Below, piece by piece: positions 1-8,554 of a DNA stretch of 29,071 nt. Position 1 is the stretch's first letter, and each line of letters starts with the position of its first letter. The stretch comes from a virus, in the IMG/VR virus record IMGVR_UViG_3300035698_022351, positions 1 to 29,071 of that record, one strand, 5' to 3'. The position numbers and the translations under genes were made by a program. Below the pieces are notes generated by a model. The model did not search any database and was not told the origin of the DNA. It was given only the letters and a program-made list of their open reading frames with translations.

Positions 1-2040
1 AACAGGAAATTCATCTATTGAAGATTTTTTGATAGTTCCAGTTCCCATTTTATAGCTGCCTGTCGTATCAGTGACTTTAACGTTAAAAAATTCTTGTAAT
101 ACTGAAGGAGCATTCTCAGGAAATCGAACCTCGCCTGGAGTTGTGTTATTTACTTGATTAGGCTTAAATTCCAAAGCTGTAACATAATCATCTAATTTTC
201 GTTTAGGTTCTTGTTTAAGCCATTCTGGTGTTTTAGGGTATGTTGGAACGATAGCGCTTGCATTATTACTACCCTTTATAGATTTTCCCGTCGGTTTCTT
301 TTCTTCCTCTGTTGGAAAAAACCCTGCTGTTTTTTTGCTTAATACCGCATTCGCTTTTATAGGCTTATATTTTTCTTCTTCTGAAAAAAATACAGAACCA
401 CTATTTGCCTTTAAACTACTATTCTGTACTTCTGTCCCACCTTTTCCATAATAAGGTCTTCTTGCAGCTGTAAGCGTCAAAGTAGTTGTAAAATTTGAAC
501 CAAAAGAAAAATTATGACTAATGCCTTTTACATAGAAAAATGTATCCCAGGATTTAATATAAACAGGAAAACCTATTCTAAGTTCAGGTCTTCCGATAAT
601 CTGCATACTGGCAGTAAACATATCTCTATTGAGATAATCTAATTCTCCTACAGCAATATTAAAAGCATCAGTTGAGTTCCTAACCCAAGGTAAAGAAACT
701 TGTTCACTTCTTATACCAAAGTGCCTTGCCAATTTATAATCAACATACATTCCGTAGGGTTTTGTTGGTTCAGTACTCTCAGCTGTCTCAGAAGCCCAAT
801 TTCCATATATGTTGATCCAAGTGACTACACGAGACTCTGCATAAGAAAAAGTCCAACTTATTATATCTTCATCACCTATTTCATAATATTTAATACCTCT
901 AACATCCATATTATAAAAAGGTGCTTTGAATATAACATCTCCTGTAGAATCCATATAAAGTTCATAATGAAGACTTTTAGCAGCCTCTCTCGCAACTGCT
1001 AAACGGCTCGCACTTTCTCCCTGCCAAGAACCACTGAATCCCCTTATCGGATTATATGGTTTTAACTCATCTATAATTTTTTTATTAAACTTTTGCTCAT
1101 GTTCAAAAAAACCTACTCTTTTTATAAATGGTGTCAATTTTGAATTATCTATAGCATCACTTTTTTTTGAAGAATTGTATCTACGATCATCTGCATTGTT
1201 AGACACATCTGTCTCAGTTCCAGCTTCTTTTTGAACTCTAACTGCTGCTCCATCAAGATCAAACATTATTAAACGTCTATATACTGTTTTAAACCTCTCA
1301 CTCCAATAATTAGATAATTCAGAGCCTTCATGCTGTATCTCTTCTTTTAACTCTGCAAATTTGTTTCCCGTATTGGCACCTAGAGTAACAAGGTCTTCTA
1401 CATTCACAGCAAATATCTGTTCAATAATTTGATATATATTTTTTTCTCTAAAGGTATGAATAAAATGGTTAGGTTGTACATTCCCAAATAAAATAGGGAA
1501 TAAAAGGCCTGCTTGTGTATTAACCTTTACCATCTCTAACATTCTAAGAATATCATGACATAAAACATCAATATAATGACGACCATCGTTATAAGTGATA
1601 TTAACTTCTGATATTATTCCCCAGAAAACTGGAAAGTATCTTGGAGATTTTTCTCCCTTAACTATAAAACGACCCTTTAGATATATTTCAACTTCATACA
1701 TAGGTTGAAGTATAAGATGTCCATTTCTAAAAAACTTTTTATAAAATTGACTCGACTGACTACGAGGAGTAGCAATTGTAAAATTAGCTGTACCAGGCAC
1801 AGAGTCAAGATTAAGACTAGTACCTATACTTGTAATTTCATTTGTAAGATTAACCGTAGATGATGTACCTTCATTTTTCTCGCCACCAAATTTAGATTCG
1901 GGGTCCATTGAAAATGGAAGTTCAAGAGGAACTTCCTGTGAAGTCATAATATAAACTATGCCATCAGGAGCAAATGTTAATGTTTCTTTAGGGATATACG
2001 GTAAATCTCTACGTTCTAATTTTCTTGTCTTTGCAACCAT
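1..2040 (-). CDS. Baseplate hub protein, C-terminus beyond the window (partial)
   Basis: The frame is open from an ATG at 2040 to the left edge without a stop (680 codons), so the C-terminus is missing. I read it as the baseplate hub (VgrG / gpD / T4 gp27-like), the ring that joins the tail tube to the cell-puncturing parts. Reasons are its place after the tape measure and a duplicated baseplate gene, and a beta-rich N-terminal part with hub-like features: a segment reading YEVEIYLKGRF near residue 114 followed by FWGIISEVNI and a stretch like HYIDVLCHDILRML. A beta-rich end near TLTLTAARRPYYGKGG leads into a Lys/Ser/Pro-rich linker. The start overlaps the stop of the preceding gene as TAATG and has only a weak Shine-Dalgarno, suggesting translational coupling. 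No lysozyme-like motif is visible in the part present. The family is inferred from position and pattern, so the hub call is moderately sure; that it is coding is near certain. Confidence 0.72.
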   Translation of the reverse strand, partial: MVAKTRKLERRDLPYIPKETLTFAPDGIVYIMTSQEVPLELPFSMDPESKFGGEKNEGTSSTVNLTNEITSIGTSLNLDSVPGTANFTIATPRSQSSQFYKKFFRNGHLILQPMYEVEIYLKGRFIVKGEKSPRYFPVFWGIISEVNITYNDGRHYIDVLCHDILRMLEMVKVNTQAGLLFPILFGNVQPNHFIHTFREKNIYQIIEQIFAVNVEDLVTLGANTGNKFAELKEEIQHEGSELSNYWSERFKTVYRRLIMFDLDGAAVRVQKEAGTETDVSNNADDRRYNSSKKSDAIDNSKLTPFIKRVGFFEHEQKFNKKIIDELKPYNPIRGFSGSWQGESASRLAVAREAAKSLHYELYMDSTGDVIFKAPFYNMDVRGIKYYEIGDEDIISWTFSYAESRVVTWINIYGNWASETAESTEPTKPYGMYVDYKLARHFGIRSEQVSLPWVRNSTDAFNIAVGELDYLNRDMFTASMQIIGRPELRIGFPVYIKSWDTFFYVKGISHNFSFGSNFTTTLTLTAARRPYYGKGGTEVQNSSLKANSGSVFFSEEEKYKPIKANAVLSKKTAGFFPTEEEKKPTGKSIKGSNNASAIVPTYPKTPEWLKQEPKRKLDDYVTALEFKPNQVNNTTPGEVRFPENAPSVLQEFFNVKVTDTTGSYKMGTGTIKKSSIDEFPV

Positions 2041-3407
2041 TAAGCATCACGACCAGAGGATTGAATAATTCTTTTTTGATAAAGGCTATTCATATCCATA
2101 TCTATTCCAGAAGGATCAAGAATTTCATTTTGATAAAAACCCCTGGTGAATGTTCTTCTTACCTTAAAATTAAAATCATAATTATGATAAAAACCTTTAT
2201 CCGCAGTTTCATTAAAAGTAAATTGATCAAAGCTACCTATATAAACTGAATCATCAAAAGTTATCCTTACTGCTCCAACCCTATCAATAAGTTTAATATT
2301 TCCAAGCGTTTTAGTTTTTTTCTTTTCTGCATCCCCATCAGTAGCGGGATTATAGCCCATATAAACATTACCATTATTTTTATAATATGATGTCAATGAG
2401 ACAAAATTATGCCAAGACACACTAGATCTTCTATTTAATCGATTCAATCCCGTCCCATTAATCCCGCCTCCTCTTGAAGTCTGTTGTTCTGGACAATAAC
2501 TATAATAAGCTGCTACATCCCCGGAAAACATTAATGTATCAAGATTGTCCCCCCAAAGTTCAGCAATAATATTGGCAGGTCTCTCAACTGGTACACCACC
2601 TCTTAAAAATTCTTCATGTACTTTCTTTGTCTTTTGTATCTGTAAGTTAGCAGGATTTACATAAAAATTAAGAGTTGGAATCGGTTTTCCATCTACATCC
2701 AACATCATCCCCCCATCATTATCCAAAAGCTCCATTATCATAACATGATGATTTTTCTTGACTGGCAATGACTGAACACCCTTTGCTTCAGCAAGACTTT
2801 GAACATGTTGTTGGACTTCATTCAAAGTTCCGAAATGTGCAGGAAGTAAATTGTCAGGAACTAATGCCAAATAAGGATGAGAGGTTCGAGCACTTAATCC
2901 CATTTTATGTTCAAGTACCTTAAAATTAAAAACAAAACGGAGATTAAAAGGTGATGTATCAGATTCATTTATTGAAAAATCTATAAAGAACCCCTTATAA
3001 ACATTCCCATCAAAGAACATTTCTAAAAGACCACTTTCATATATAGTTCCATCACTATTAAATAATGTGCCATTATTAAGATAAGCACTTAATAATTTTT
3101 GAAACCGCTTATAACCAGTTGTATCATATCTAAATTTCCTGGTCATGCCAGCTTCTTCAGTTATAAACATCTGACTCGTACCCTCAATTGTTATAGTATC
3201 AAGGCCGTCTCCCCAATGCTGTTCAACCCAGGCAGATCTAGTATTAAGTTCAGATTTTCTTTTTTGAAAAGCAGCAATAAAACTCTGAGGATTTATATGC
3301 ATATAAATCTCAGGGTAAAAAGAATCCCTTTTTATATTTTTTGCAATTCTAAAATATAACCAGGTTCTATCTTGATACTGATCAAATGTTCTTGATGTTA
3401 CTCCCAT
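2040..3407 (-). CDS. Baseplate / tube-initiator-like protein with an internal domain duplication
   Basis: 455 residues. It contains two versions of the same domain, about residues 38-165 and 245-420. Each begins with an NP(Q/A)-containing strand and a Lys/Glu-rich helix, has WGDGLDT or WGDNLDT in the middle (about residues 67-76 and 284-294), and ends with a VY.G.F..F..NE pattern followed by FNFKV. Beta-rich proteins of this kind at this point of contractile-tail operons usually form the ring between hub and tube (gp53/gp54-like or tail-tube-like initiators); the exact family is inference. A Gly/Asn/Arg-rich loop (RGGGINGTGLNRLNRR) and a Lys-rich loop interrupt the second copy. AGGAG lies ten bases before the ATG. 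The stop overlaps the start of the hub gene as TAATG, so the two are probably co-translated. Confidence 0.7.
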   Translation of the reverse strand: MGVTSRTFDQYQDRTWLYFRIAKNIKRDSFYPEIYMHINPQSFIAAFQKRKSELNTRSAWVEQHWGDGLDTITIEGTSQMFITEEAGMTRKFRYDTTGYKRFQKLLSAYLNNGTLFNSDGTIYESGLLEMFFDGNVYKGFFIDFSINESDTSPFNLRFVFNFKVLEHKMGLSARTSHPYLALVPDNLLPAHFGTLNEVQQHVQSLAEAKGVQSLPVKKNHHVMIMELLDNDGGMMLDVDGKPIPTLNFYVNPANLQIQKTKKVHEEFLRGGVPVERPANIIAELWGDNLDTLMFSGDVAAYYSYCPEQQTSRGGGINGTGLNRLNRRSSVSWHNFVSLTSYYKNNGNVYMGYNPATDGDAEKKKTKTLGNIKLIDRVGAVRITFDDSVYIGSFDQFTFNETADKGFYHNYDFNFKVRRTFTRGFYQNEILDPSGIDMDMNSLYQKRIIQSSGRDA

Positions 3408-3436
3408 AATTATTTAACTCCTAGATGAAGCTTTTA

Positions 3437-3452
3437 TTGAAATTAATTTCAA
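3437..3452. repeat. 16-bp perfect palindrome over the tape measure stop codon
   Basis: The sequence ttgaaattaatttcaa is its own reverse complement and includes the TGA stop of the tape measure gene. It has no loop and no adjacent U-run in the direction of transcription, so it is not a convincing terminator. It may be a protein-binding site or chance in AT-rich DNA. Confidence 0.35.
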
Positions 3453-6373
3453 ACCCCAAACGGATTCAATCTGAAAGCCGACGACATACCCGGCCCATGC
3501 TGAGTTTGAGTCTTAATATCTTCTTTTGCTGTAACTGTCACATCTTTATTATCAATAATAACTGTAACCTCAAGATTAGTAGGTTTAAACTTAAAAGCTT
3601 CACTCATTAATAAGTCTTTTACACTAACACTGCCCGTTGCACCTTCTGCGAATTTCAATATATCTTTTGATCTATTTGCTATATCTTCTGTCGATAGGCC
3701 TTGCCCTAACATTTTTCCCTTCATTGCAGCAACCAATTCTGCTATAGATGTTTTTGTATTTTTATCCTCACCTAAATAATCAGTTGTTGCCCCCTTCATC
3801 ATCTGTTTATAAATATAAATTTTTTCTTTATCTTCATCTGTATGATATCCCCTCCCTAATAGTTTTTTCATTTTTTCTTCTAGGTTCTGAAATCCTTCAA
3901 TTCTTTTTTCCTGTCCTCCTTTTCCTTTTAATTTAGTTCTTATTTTCTCAGAAGTCCCAAGAGCATTGCCTAAAGAAATATCTACCTCTTCACTTCGTCT
4001 CTGCATAAATTCTTTTTTTTCTTCAGCCATTTTGCTCTCTGGAGTTTTTGAAGTTCCAAATAATTTTCTAAAAGCAGCAGGTACACTATATTTCGCAACA
4101 TTACTAACTAGTGTATAAAGTTCAGAAATTGCGATTTGTATTCTTCTTAAATAATAAGAGATATAATTACCAGCTATTTCAATAAGATCTTTTCTTGACA
4201 TAGAGGTAATTTTCATAGCGTCTCTCAATTGCCTTTGGAATTTATCACTTAATTCTCCACCTTTTGCGGTTTCTTTTATAAAATCATCAAAAGCCTTATT
4301 ATATTTATCTTTATCTCCTTTCAATGCTAAAAACCCTTTTTCAAATTCTGCGGCCAATTCAGGGAAATTCTTTTTAAAATCTGCAAAACCAGCGTCCGAT
4401 ATTTCTCCTGTTTCATCCAATACCTTTTTAAGATCTGCATTAGCAGCTAACCATTTTTCTAAGTTTTTTTCAGTTTTAGTAAGTGGTCCCTTTTTCCCAA
4501 CAATTTTAGCTATTTCATTACTTACTCCTTTACCTTTAAACTGACTTTCAAAAGCTGCGTCCATATCTTTAATAATAAAATACATTTCATCTGCTGTTTT
4601 TTCTGATACACCATAAAGCTGTTTAACCATTTCTTTAGAGACACCACGCATATTATCAGGCATACTTCTAAATAATTGAGCAGTAACTCTCAAATTGCCT
4701 CTGGGTCCCATAGTTCTAATTAAATCTCTAATTCCAAAAGGGTCACCCTTTTCAAGTGCTAGAGTTAAATCAGTACCAATTCTACTTTTCTGACTTTCAA
4801 TATGTTTTATTTGTTTTTCTTTCTCCATTGCAGCCTTGTAAGAAAGCTTTCCTGCTTTTATTTCTAATTTTAAAGAATCTTGTCTAGCCGTTAATTCATC
4901 TTTGTTAGCCTTATGCGCGCTTATAACAACATCTTTAATCTTCTTATTATTCCAAAGTACAGCTGCACTAGTAACATTCATATTCTCAAATGTTGAATTA
5001 ATATCTTTGAACGTCTCAAGAAGTTTTGTAGGTCCTATACCTCCTCTACCCATTGCCGCTAAAGCCTCAGATGCATTATTTACAGATACCCCATAAAGCA
5101 TTAAAGCATTGTGAGCCTCTTTTACAGCTCCCCAAAAAGCTGTAGTTTGTATATTAGCAACTTCAGCGAGCCTGGTTACATTACTAAAAGAAGCACCTAT
5201 TTCATTAAAACTCATTTGAAAATCTTCTTTGAATTTACCTATAGTTCTACCCATTGCATCCATTGATTCACCCAAGGCTCGACTAAAAGTAAGAGCCATA
5301 TCCATAGGCCCCTTATAGATAGAACCTCCACTCTCAGCTATTTTCTTTGCATTATTAAGAGCAGAATAGACATCAGTCGTATATTCTGACATTCCTTTAA
5401 GGGTTTCATTAAATTCTTTACCACTCATATAAGTTTTCCCAACAGATTCTATAATATCTTCTCTTAGAGTAGCAAAATTAGCCATACGTCCTTTTATAGC
5501 TTTTTCTTTTTGGCCATAAGTACCTTCAAAATCAGTCAAAGATTTTCCTAAAAATAAAGTTCCTTTAGTATTATTTAAGATGCTTTTATTCATTGAAGCT
5601 GCTGCTTTAGAAGCTCCAAGTATTCCAGCCAGTACCAATCCAACAGCTCCAACGGCTCCTGTAAAAATTGCTTTTGGTATTATTTTATTCAACATTTTAC
5701 CAATAGGTGTTACAAAGCCAGACGCTCCCTCTGTAACTTTAGCACTTACATTAGGAAAAGCTGTTTTAAGCGACTTTTTTAAAAAATTAAACCCTTTGCC
5801 TGTTCCTTGAAGCGCCGTACTAAACCCCTTTAACTCTGTACTTGAATTTGATAATTCTGAAAAAATCTGTTTATAATAACGTGAACTATTTGTTTGTATT
5901 TCCTCTATATGGCCCTCTGTTTTTAATTTAATATCAGACATCAGTTCATCAGTAAGTGTCTGTGAAGGAGCTTTAACATCAACTATTTTTCCACTAAGCT
6001 CGTCTTTTACTTTTCTAGTACCTGCATCTTTCCATATCTTTTCAAATGAATATTTCATTTCTTTGAATAAATTTCTTGCCGCTGCTTGATCTGCTGTTTT
6101 TCCACTTTTTGTAGCCTTTATCTGTGCTTTTTCATATTCATTAAACCTTCCTTTTCCACCCTTTTTACCTCCCTCTTTAAGCCAATCTTGAAGCCCCTTC
6201 TGTTTCAATAGTCTATCATTAGAAGCATTTTCATCTTTTTCTTTAGTTTTCTTAATTGTATTAGAGGCATTTTTAACAGCAGTTGAAAGAGCAGCAACCA
6301 TAGTCTTTAATTCCTTAAAAACTGTTCCAGTATCGTCAAATTTAAGATTTACATCAAGAACTTCAGCTGCCAT
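3449..6373 (-). CDS. Tail tape measure protein
   Basis: 974 residues, the second longest tail-cassette gene. Tape measure proteins set tail length and are threaded through the tube. Evidence: position after the chaperone-like frames and before baseplate genes, great length, helical Lys/Glu/Ala-rich composition, and one hydrophobic stretch at about residues 230-255 (including GAVGAVGLVLAGILGA), typical of the membrane-active segment of this family. The N-terminal 200 residues are highly charged and probably coiled coil. By the usual rule of about 0.15 nm per residue, the tail would be near 145 nm (inference). Start: ATG with AGGAG six bases upstream. The stop is TGA, with TAA two codons later. 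No peptidase or lysozyme domain is visible. Confidence 0.85.
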   Translation of the reverse strand: MAAEVLDVNLKFDDTGTVFKELKTMVAALSTAVKNASNTIKKTKEKDENASNDRLLKQKGLQDWLKEGGKKGGKGRFNEYEKAQIKATKSGKTADQAAARNLFKEMKYSFEKIWKDAGTRKVKDELSGKIVDVKAPSQTLTDELMSDIKLKTEGHIEEIQTNSSRYYKQIFSELSNSSTELKGFSTALQGTGKGFNFLKKSLKTAFPNVSAKVTEGASGFVTPIGKMLNKIIPKAIFTGAVGAVGLVLAGILGASKAAASMNKSILNNTKGTLFLGKSLTDFEGTYGQKEKAIKGRMANFATLREDIIESVGKTYMSGKEFNETLKGMSEYTTDVYSALNNAKKIAESGGSIYKGPMDMALTFSRALGESMDAMGRTIGKFKEDFQMSFNEIGASFSNVTRLAEVANIQTTAFWGAVKEAHNALMLYGVSVNNASEALAAMGRGGIGPTKLLETFKDINSTFENMNVTSAAVLWNNKKIKDVVISAHKANKDELTARQDSLKLEIKAGKLSYKAAMEKEKQIKHIESQKSRIGTDLTLALEKGDPFGIRDLIRTMGPRGNLRVTAQLFRSMPDNMRGVSKEMVKQLYGVSEKTADEMYFIIKDMDAAFESQFKGKGVSNEIAKIVGKKGPLTKTEKNLEKWLAANADLKKVLDETGEISDAGFADFKKNFPELAAEFEKGFLALKGDKDKYNKAFDDFIKETAKGGELSDKFQRQLRDAMKITSMSRKDLIEIAGNYISYYLRRIQIAISELYTLVSNVAKYSVPAAFRKLFGTSKTPESKMAEEKKEFMQRRSEEVDISLGNALGTSEKIRTKLKGKGGQEKRIEGFQNLEEKMKKLLGRGYHTDEDKEKIYIYKQMMKGATTDYLGEDKNTKTSIAELVAAMKGKMLGQGLSTEDIANRSKDILKFAEGATGSVSVKDLLMSEAFKFKPTNLEVTVIIDNKDVTVTAKEDIKTQTQHGPGMSSAFRLNPFGV

Positions 6374-6424
6374 TTTTATCTCCTAAACCACTATATTAAT
6401 TAAATGAATTTACTTAATAGAAAA

Positions 6425-6826
6425 TTAATAATCTGTAGTTTTAATTCGGACTCCTCTTTTCATTAGTCCTTCTGGAACTTCACCTGTTTCTTCAAATTGT
6501 TTTTGTGCCCTGGGGTCTACAGTTGGTTGAAACCTATTACGCAAGTTCTCAGAGGTTTCTGGGTCCTGAATACTTCCTAAACTAGAAACTTCTTTATTCT
6601 CAGATGTAATAGCTATATCCTCTAATTCTTCATGAATACCTGTAGGATTAAAACGCTCTATAATTGCTCTATGCTCAGGGTCATGAACATCTAATCCCCC
6701 TAATGGATCACTGGGATTTTTTGTGGCTCCTGAAGCTAAATATTGGGATTTAGAAACCGCATCATGTTCTTCTTGAACAAAAGCACCTCTCATATCAACA
6801 ATATCTTCTCCATCTACTGGAGACAA
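6425..6826 (-). CDS. Small protein of unknown function between chaperone-like genes and tape measure
   Basis: 133 residues if it starts at the TTG at 6826, preceded by AGGAAGG. No ATG is available upstream. The same frame stays open for 28 more codons (6827-6910) back to the TGA ending the preceding gene, and that stretch reads like ordinary protein (for example DKIELRGKKEYYQEG). The product may therefore be an independent TTG-initiated protein or a C-terminal extension of the preceding one made by UGA read-through. The protein is acidic, rich in Pro/Glu/Asn, and has two related segments, DPEHRAIIERFNPT and DPETSENLRNRFQPT. I recognise no family. Its place just before the tape measure gene suggests a role in tail assembly. 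Confidence 0.65.
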   Translation of the reverse strand: MSPVDGEDIVDMRGAFVQEEHDAVSKSQYLASGATKNPSDPLGGLDVHDPEHRAIIERFNPTGIHEELEDIAITSENKEVSSLGSIQDPETSENLRNRFQPTVDPRAQKQFEETGEVPEGLMKRGVRIKTTDY

Positions 6827-6910
6827 TGCACCTTCCTGATAATATTCTTTCTTCCCTCTTAACTCAATTTTGTCATATAAAAGAGTTTCTTTCTCTGGAT
6901 GGTAACCTTC

Positions 6911-7858
6911 TCAATAATTTGGAAGGCCTTCACCTGGAAGATATGTGCCACTGCCATCGCCATATAATTCACTTTGAGACTTAGCCTGATCAATCATTTT
7001 TCTACGTGCAGCTTTTTCTTCCATCTTTTGCATATGGCGATTTTCATATAACTCATCCATGAAAGAATCATGTTTATCCTTTTTCCCCATAACCATATTA
7101 TTAAATTCTTCAAGAAGATCATCTTCACTCTCAATGGGGCGAGACCATTGCTGATCTTTGGGAATGGTCTTTAATAATTTAGCCTGCTTCTTTTTCTCTT
7201 TCTCAGCCTTTTCCATGGCCTCCCATTTTTTAACAGCCTTAGGAGCCCAACAACCTACAATTGCTTTTGTATTAGACCAGAGAAAATCCTGCTCTTCTTT
7301 TTTATCTAACATTCGGTTATAAGCAGTCCACATTTTTTGAACATCGCCATAACCTATTTGATCAGTACCTTGGATACCTGTAACACTAATGCTATTCAAA
7401 GGAAGTTCTTTATGCATGAGCCAGCTACTTCTAGATTCTCCTGTCTCCACATAATCTTTGATTAACTCCATTACTTCCATTTCTTTTCTTGTAAGAGCTG
7501 CAACAGGCTGTAAAGCCGCTTCAAGTATTTCTCTTCTCCAACTAGAAAACATTTTTACAAGATTAGGAATAATTTCATTGCGGATGGGAAAAACATTTTT
7601 TCCATTTATACGATAAACAGCATAGGCAAGAAAATAGGAAAAATAATCTACATTATCTAAAAAGGAATCTGAACCGCCATCAATATAAGAAGCATTTTCA
7701 AATATAAGTCGAAGCTCAATCTGATTTACATTCTTTAAAACGATCTTATGTTTTTCATATGAAAACTCATAGGTTAAAAACCCCTTAAACAGTAGAGCCT
7801 CCAGATCCTTCTTCTGATTCTGTGATATCGGTATTTCCCTTTCCGTCAGGTGATTCAT
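6911..7858 (-). CDS. Putative second tail assembly chaperone
   Basis: 315 residues, Lys/Glu-rich and mostly helical after a short beta-like segment (residues about 24-45, TYEFSYEKHKIVLKNVNQIE) that resembles in pattern the start of the preceding protein (LFTIENLSAKDEAD). In tailed phages, two overlapping reading frames between tube and tape measure genes usually encode tail assembly chaperones; that is the basis for the call. The first 74 bases overlap the end of the preceding gene in another frame. The ATG follows directly after an in-frame TAG, and GGGAG lies nine bases upstream, so independent initiation is possible. The stop is TGA, after which the same frame remains open through the next gene. 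The C-terminal part is charged and probably disordered. Confidence 0.62.
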   Translation of the reverse strand: MNHLTEREIPISQNQKKDLEALLFKGFLTYEFSYEKHKIVLKNVNQIELRLIFENASYIDGGSDSFLDNVDYFSYFLAYAVYRINGKNVFPIRNEIIPNLVKMFSSWRREILEAALQPVAALTRKEMEVMELIKDYVETGESRSSWLMHKELPLNSISVTGIQGTDQIGYGDVQKMWTAYNRMLDKKEEQDFLWSNTKAIVGCWAPKAVKKWEAMEKAEKEKKKQAKLLKTIPKDQQWSRPIESEDDLLEEFNNMVMGKKDKHDSFMDELYENRHMQKMEEKAARRKMIDQAKSQSELYGDGSGTYLPGEGLPNY

Positions 7859-8483
7859 CTACAACTTCTCCCGATTTATCTGGCTTTGGCATGTCAACTA
7901 TTGTACCAACTGGTTTTTCTTTTGCTGCGGCAATTTCCTCTTCAACTAAATCCTGAACATCTCCAGTTTTAGCCATTTGCTGTATCTTTGCCATTGTTTC
8001 TGCATCATCTTTATTTTCAAGTAATCTATCCAATAAAAGCATCCTATCAAGAAAAGTGTCATATTCTGATTTATATTCTTCAGGCAAATCTTTTTTACCT
8101 TCTTCAAGCATTGCCAAATATTCATCCCAGAATTTATTCACTACGGGAGTTTTTAAACTTCCAACTTTCTTTACAAGGAGTTTTCTTATTGTGATTTTTT
8201 CTTCACCAGCTGGATTCGCATAATTAATAACCATGTTAGGATTAAACCTAACATCGTTAATTGCTCTAATAGAATAAGCAAGAATCTTCACTCTATGAAT
8301 GGCAAGAAGTTCTATACCTTCATGCTTGTGAAGACCATTCCATACATCAGCTTCATCTTTAGCTGATAGGTTCTCAATGGTGAAAAGAGTGGAGCCAACT
8401 TTGACTTTCTTTTCAATTTTTGCAATCTCGGAAAGGGATTCAACATCTTTTAAAATATCATAAATTTTGCTCTCATCTGTCAT
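7785..8483 (-). CDS. Putative first tail assembly chaperone
   Basis: 232 residues directly downstream of the probable tail tube gene. Residues 1-180 look folded (KVGSTLFTIENLSAKDEADV near residues 28-47, then helices). Residues 180-232 are low complexity, rich in Asp, Glu, Gly and Ser, like the linker of many phage tail chaperones. These proteins are thought to coat the tape measure protein during tail assembly. The 74-base overlap with the next frame, which is in the +1 (equivalently -2) phase, is the arrangement in which programmed frameshifting makes a fused long form. The frame ends GTT TAA G, where a +1 slip of the valine tRNA to TTT would enter the downstream frame. Start: ATG preceded by GGAG seven bases upstream. 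The function is inferred from position. Confidence 0.65.
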   Translation of the reverse strand: MTDESKIYDILKDVESLSEIAKIEKKVKVGSTLFTIENLSAKDEADVWNGLHKHEGIELLAIHRVKILAYSIRAINDVRFNPNMVINYANPAGEEKITIRKLLVKKVGSLKTPVVNKFWDEYLAMLEEGKKDLPEEYKSEYDTFLDRMLLLDRLLENKDDAETMAKIQQMAKTGDVQDLVEEEIAAAKEKPVGTIVDMPKPDKSGEVVDESPDGKGNTDITESEEGSGGSTV

Positions 8484-8506
8484 TTCTAATCTCCAATTTC
8501 TAATCT
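8482..8506 (-). repeat. Short direct repeat in the chaperone gene leader
   Basis: The 11-mer AGATTAGAAAT (transcribed strand) occurs twice, at 8496-8506 and 8482-8492, 14 bases apart. The second copy runs into the ATG and is part of the GGAGATTAGAAATG initiation context. The same context occurs before the FmdB-like gene (14185-14195). Confidence 0.45.
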
Positions 8507-8514
8507 AAGTTAAT

Positions 8515-8543
8515 CCAGGGGGCGGCTCTAGACCGTCCCCTGG
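8515..8543 (-). promoter_or_regulatory. GC-rich stem-loop between tail tube and chaperone genes
   Basis: Eleven-base arms (8515-8525 and 8533-8543) around a 7-base loop; in the transcript CCAGGGGACGG pairs with CCGCCCCCTGG with one A.C mismatch. It is strikingly GC-rich against an AT-rich background. No U-run follows, so it looks less like an intrinsic terminator than an RNA processing or stability element. A closely similar hairpin lies at 26175-26205, with the same mismatch and a similar ATTAACT sequence after it. Confidence 0.6.
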
Positions 8544-8554
8544 CTATTAAACAA

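Noticed and set aside
700-1002. A + strand open frame of 100 codons
   Set aside because: It lies opposite the hub gene, which is open through the whole region, and its predicted product is Ile/Ser/Tyr-rich with no recognisable pattern.
3449-6913. Recoding of UGA as tryptophan throughout the phage
   Set aside because: Long genes contain many TGG codons and no internal TGA, and TGA ends the tape measure gene and the 201-residue gene in normal contexts. Only the 6911 site is ambiguous.
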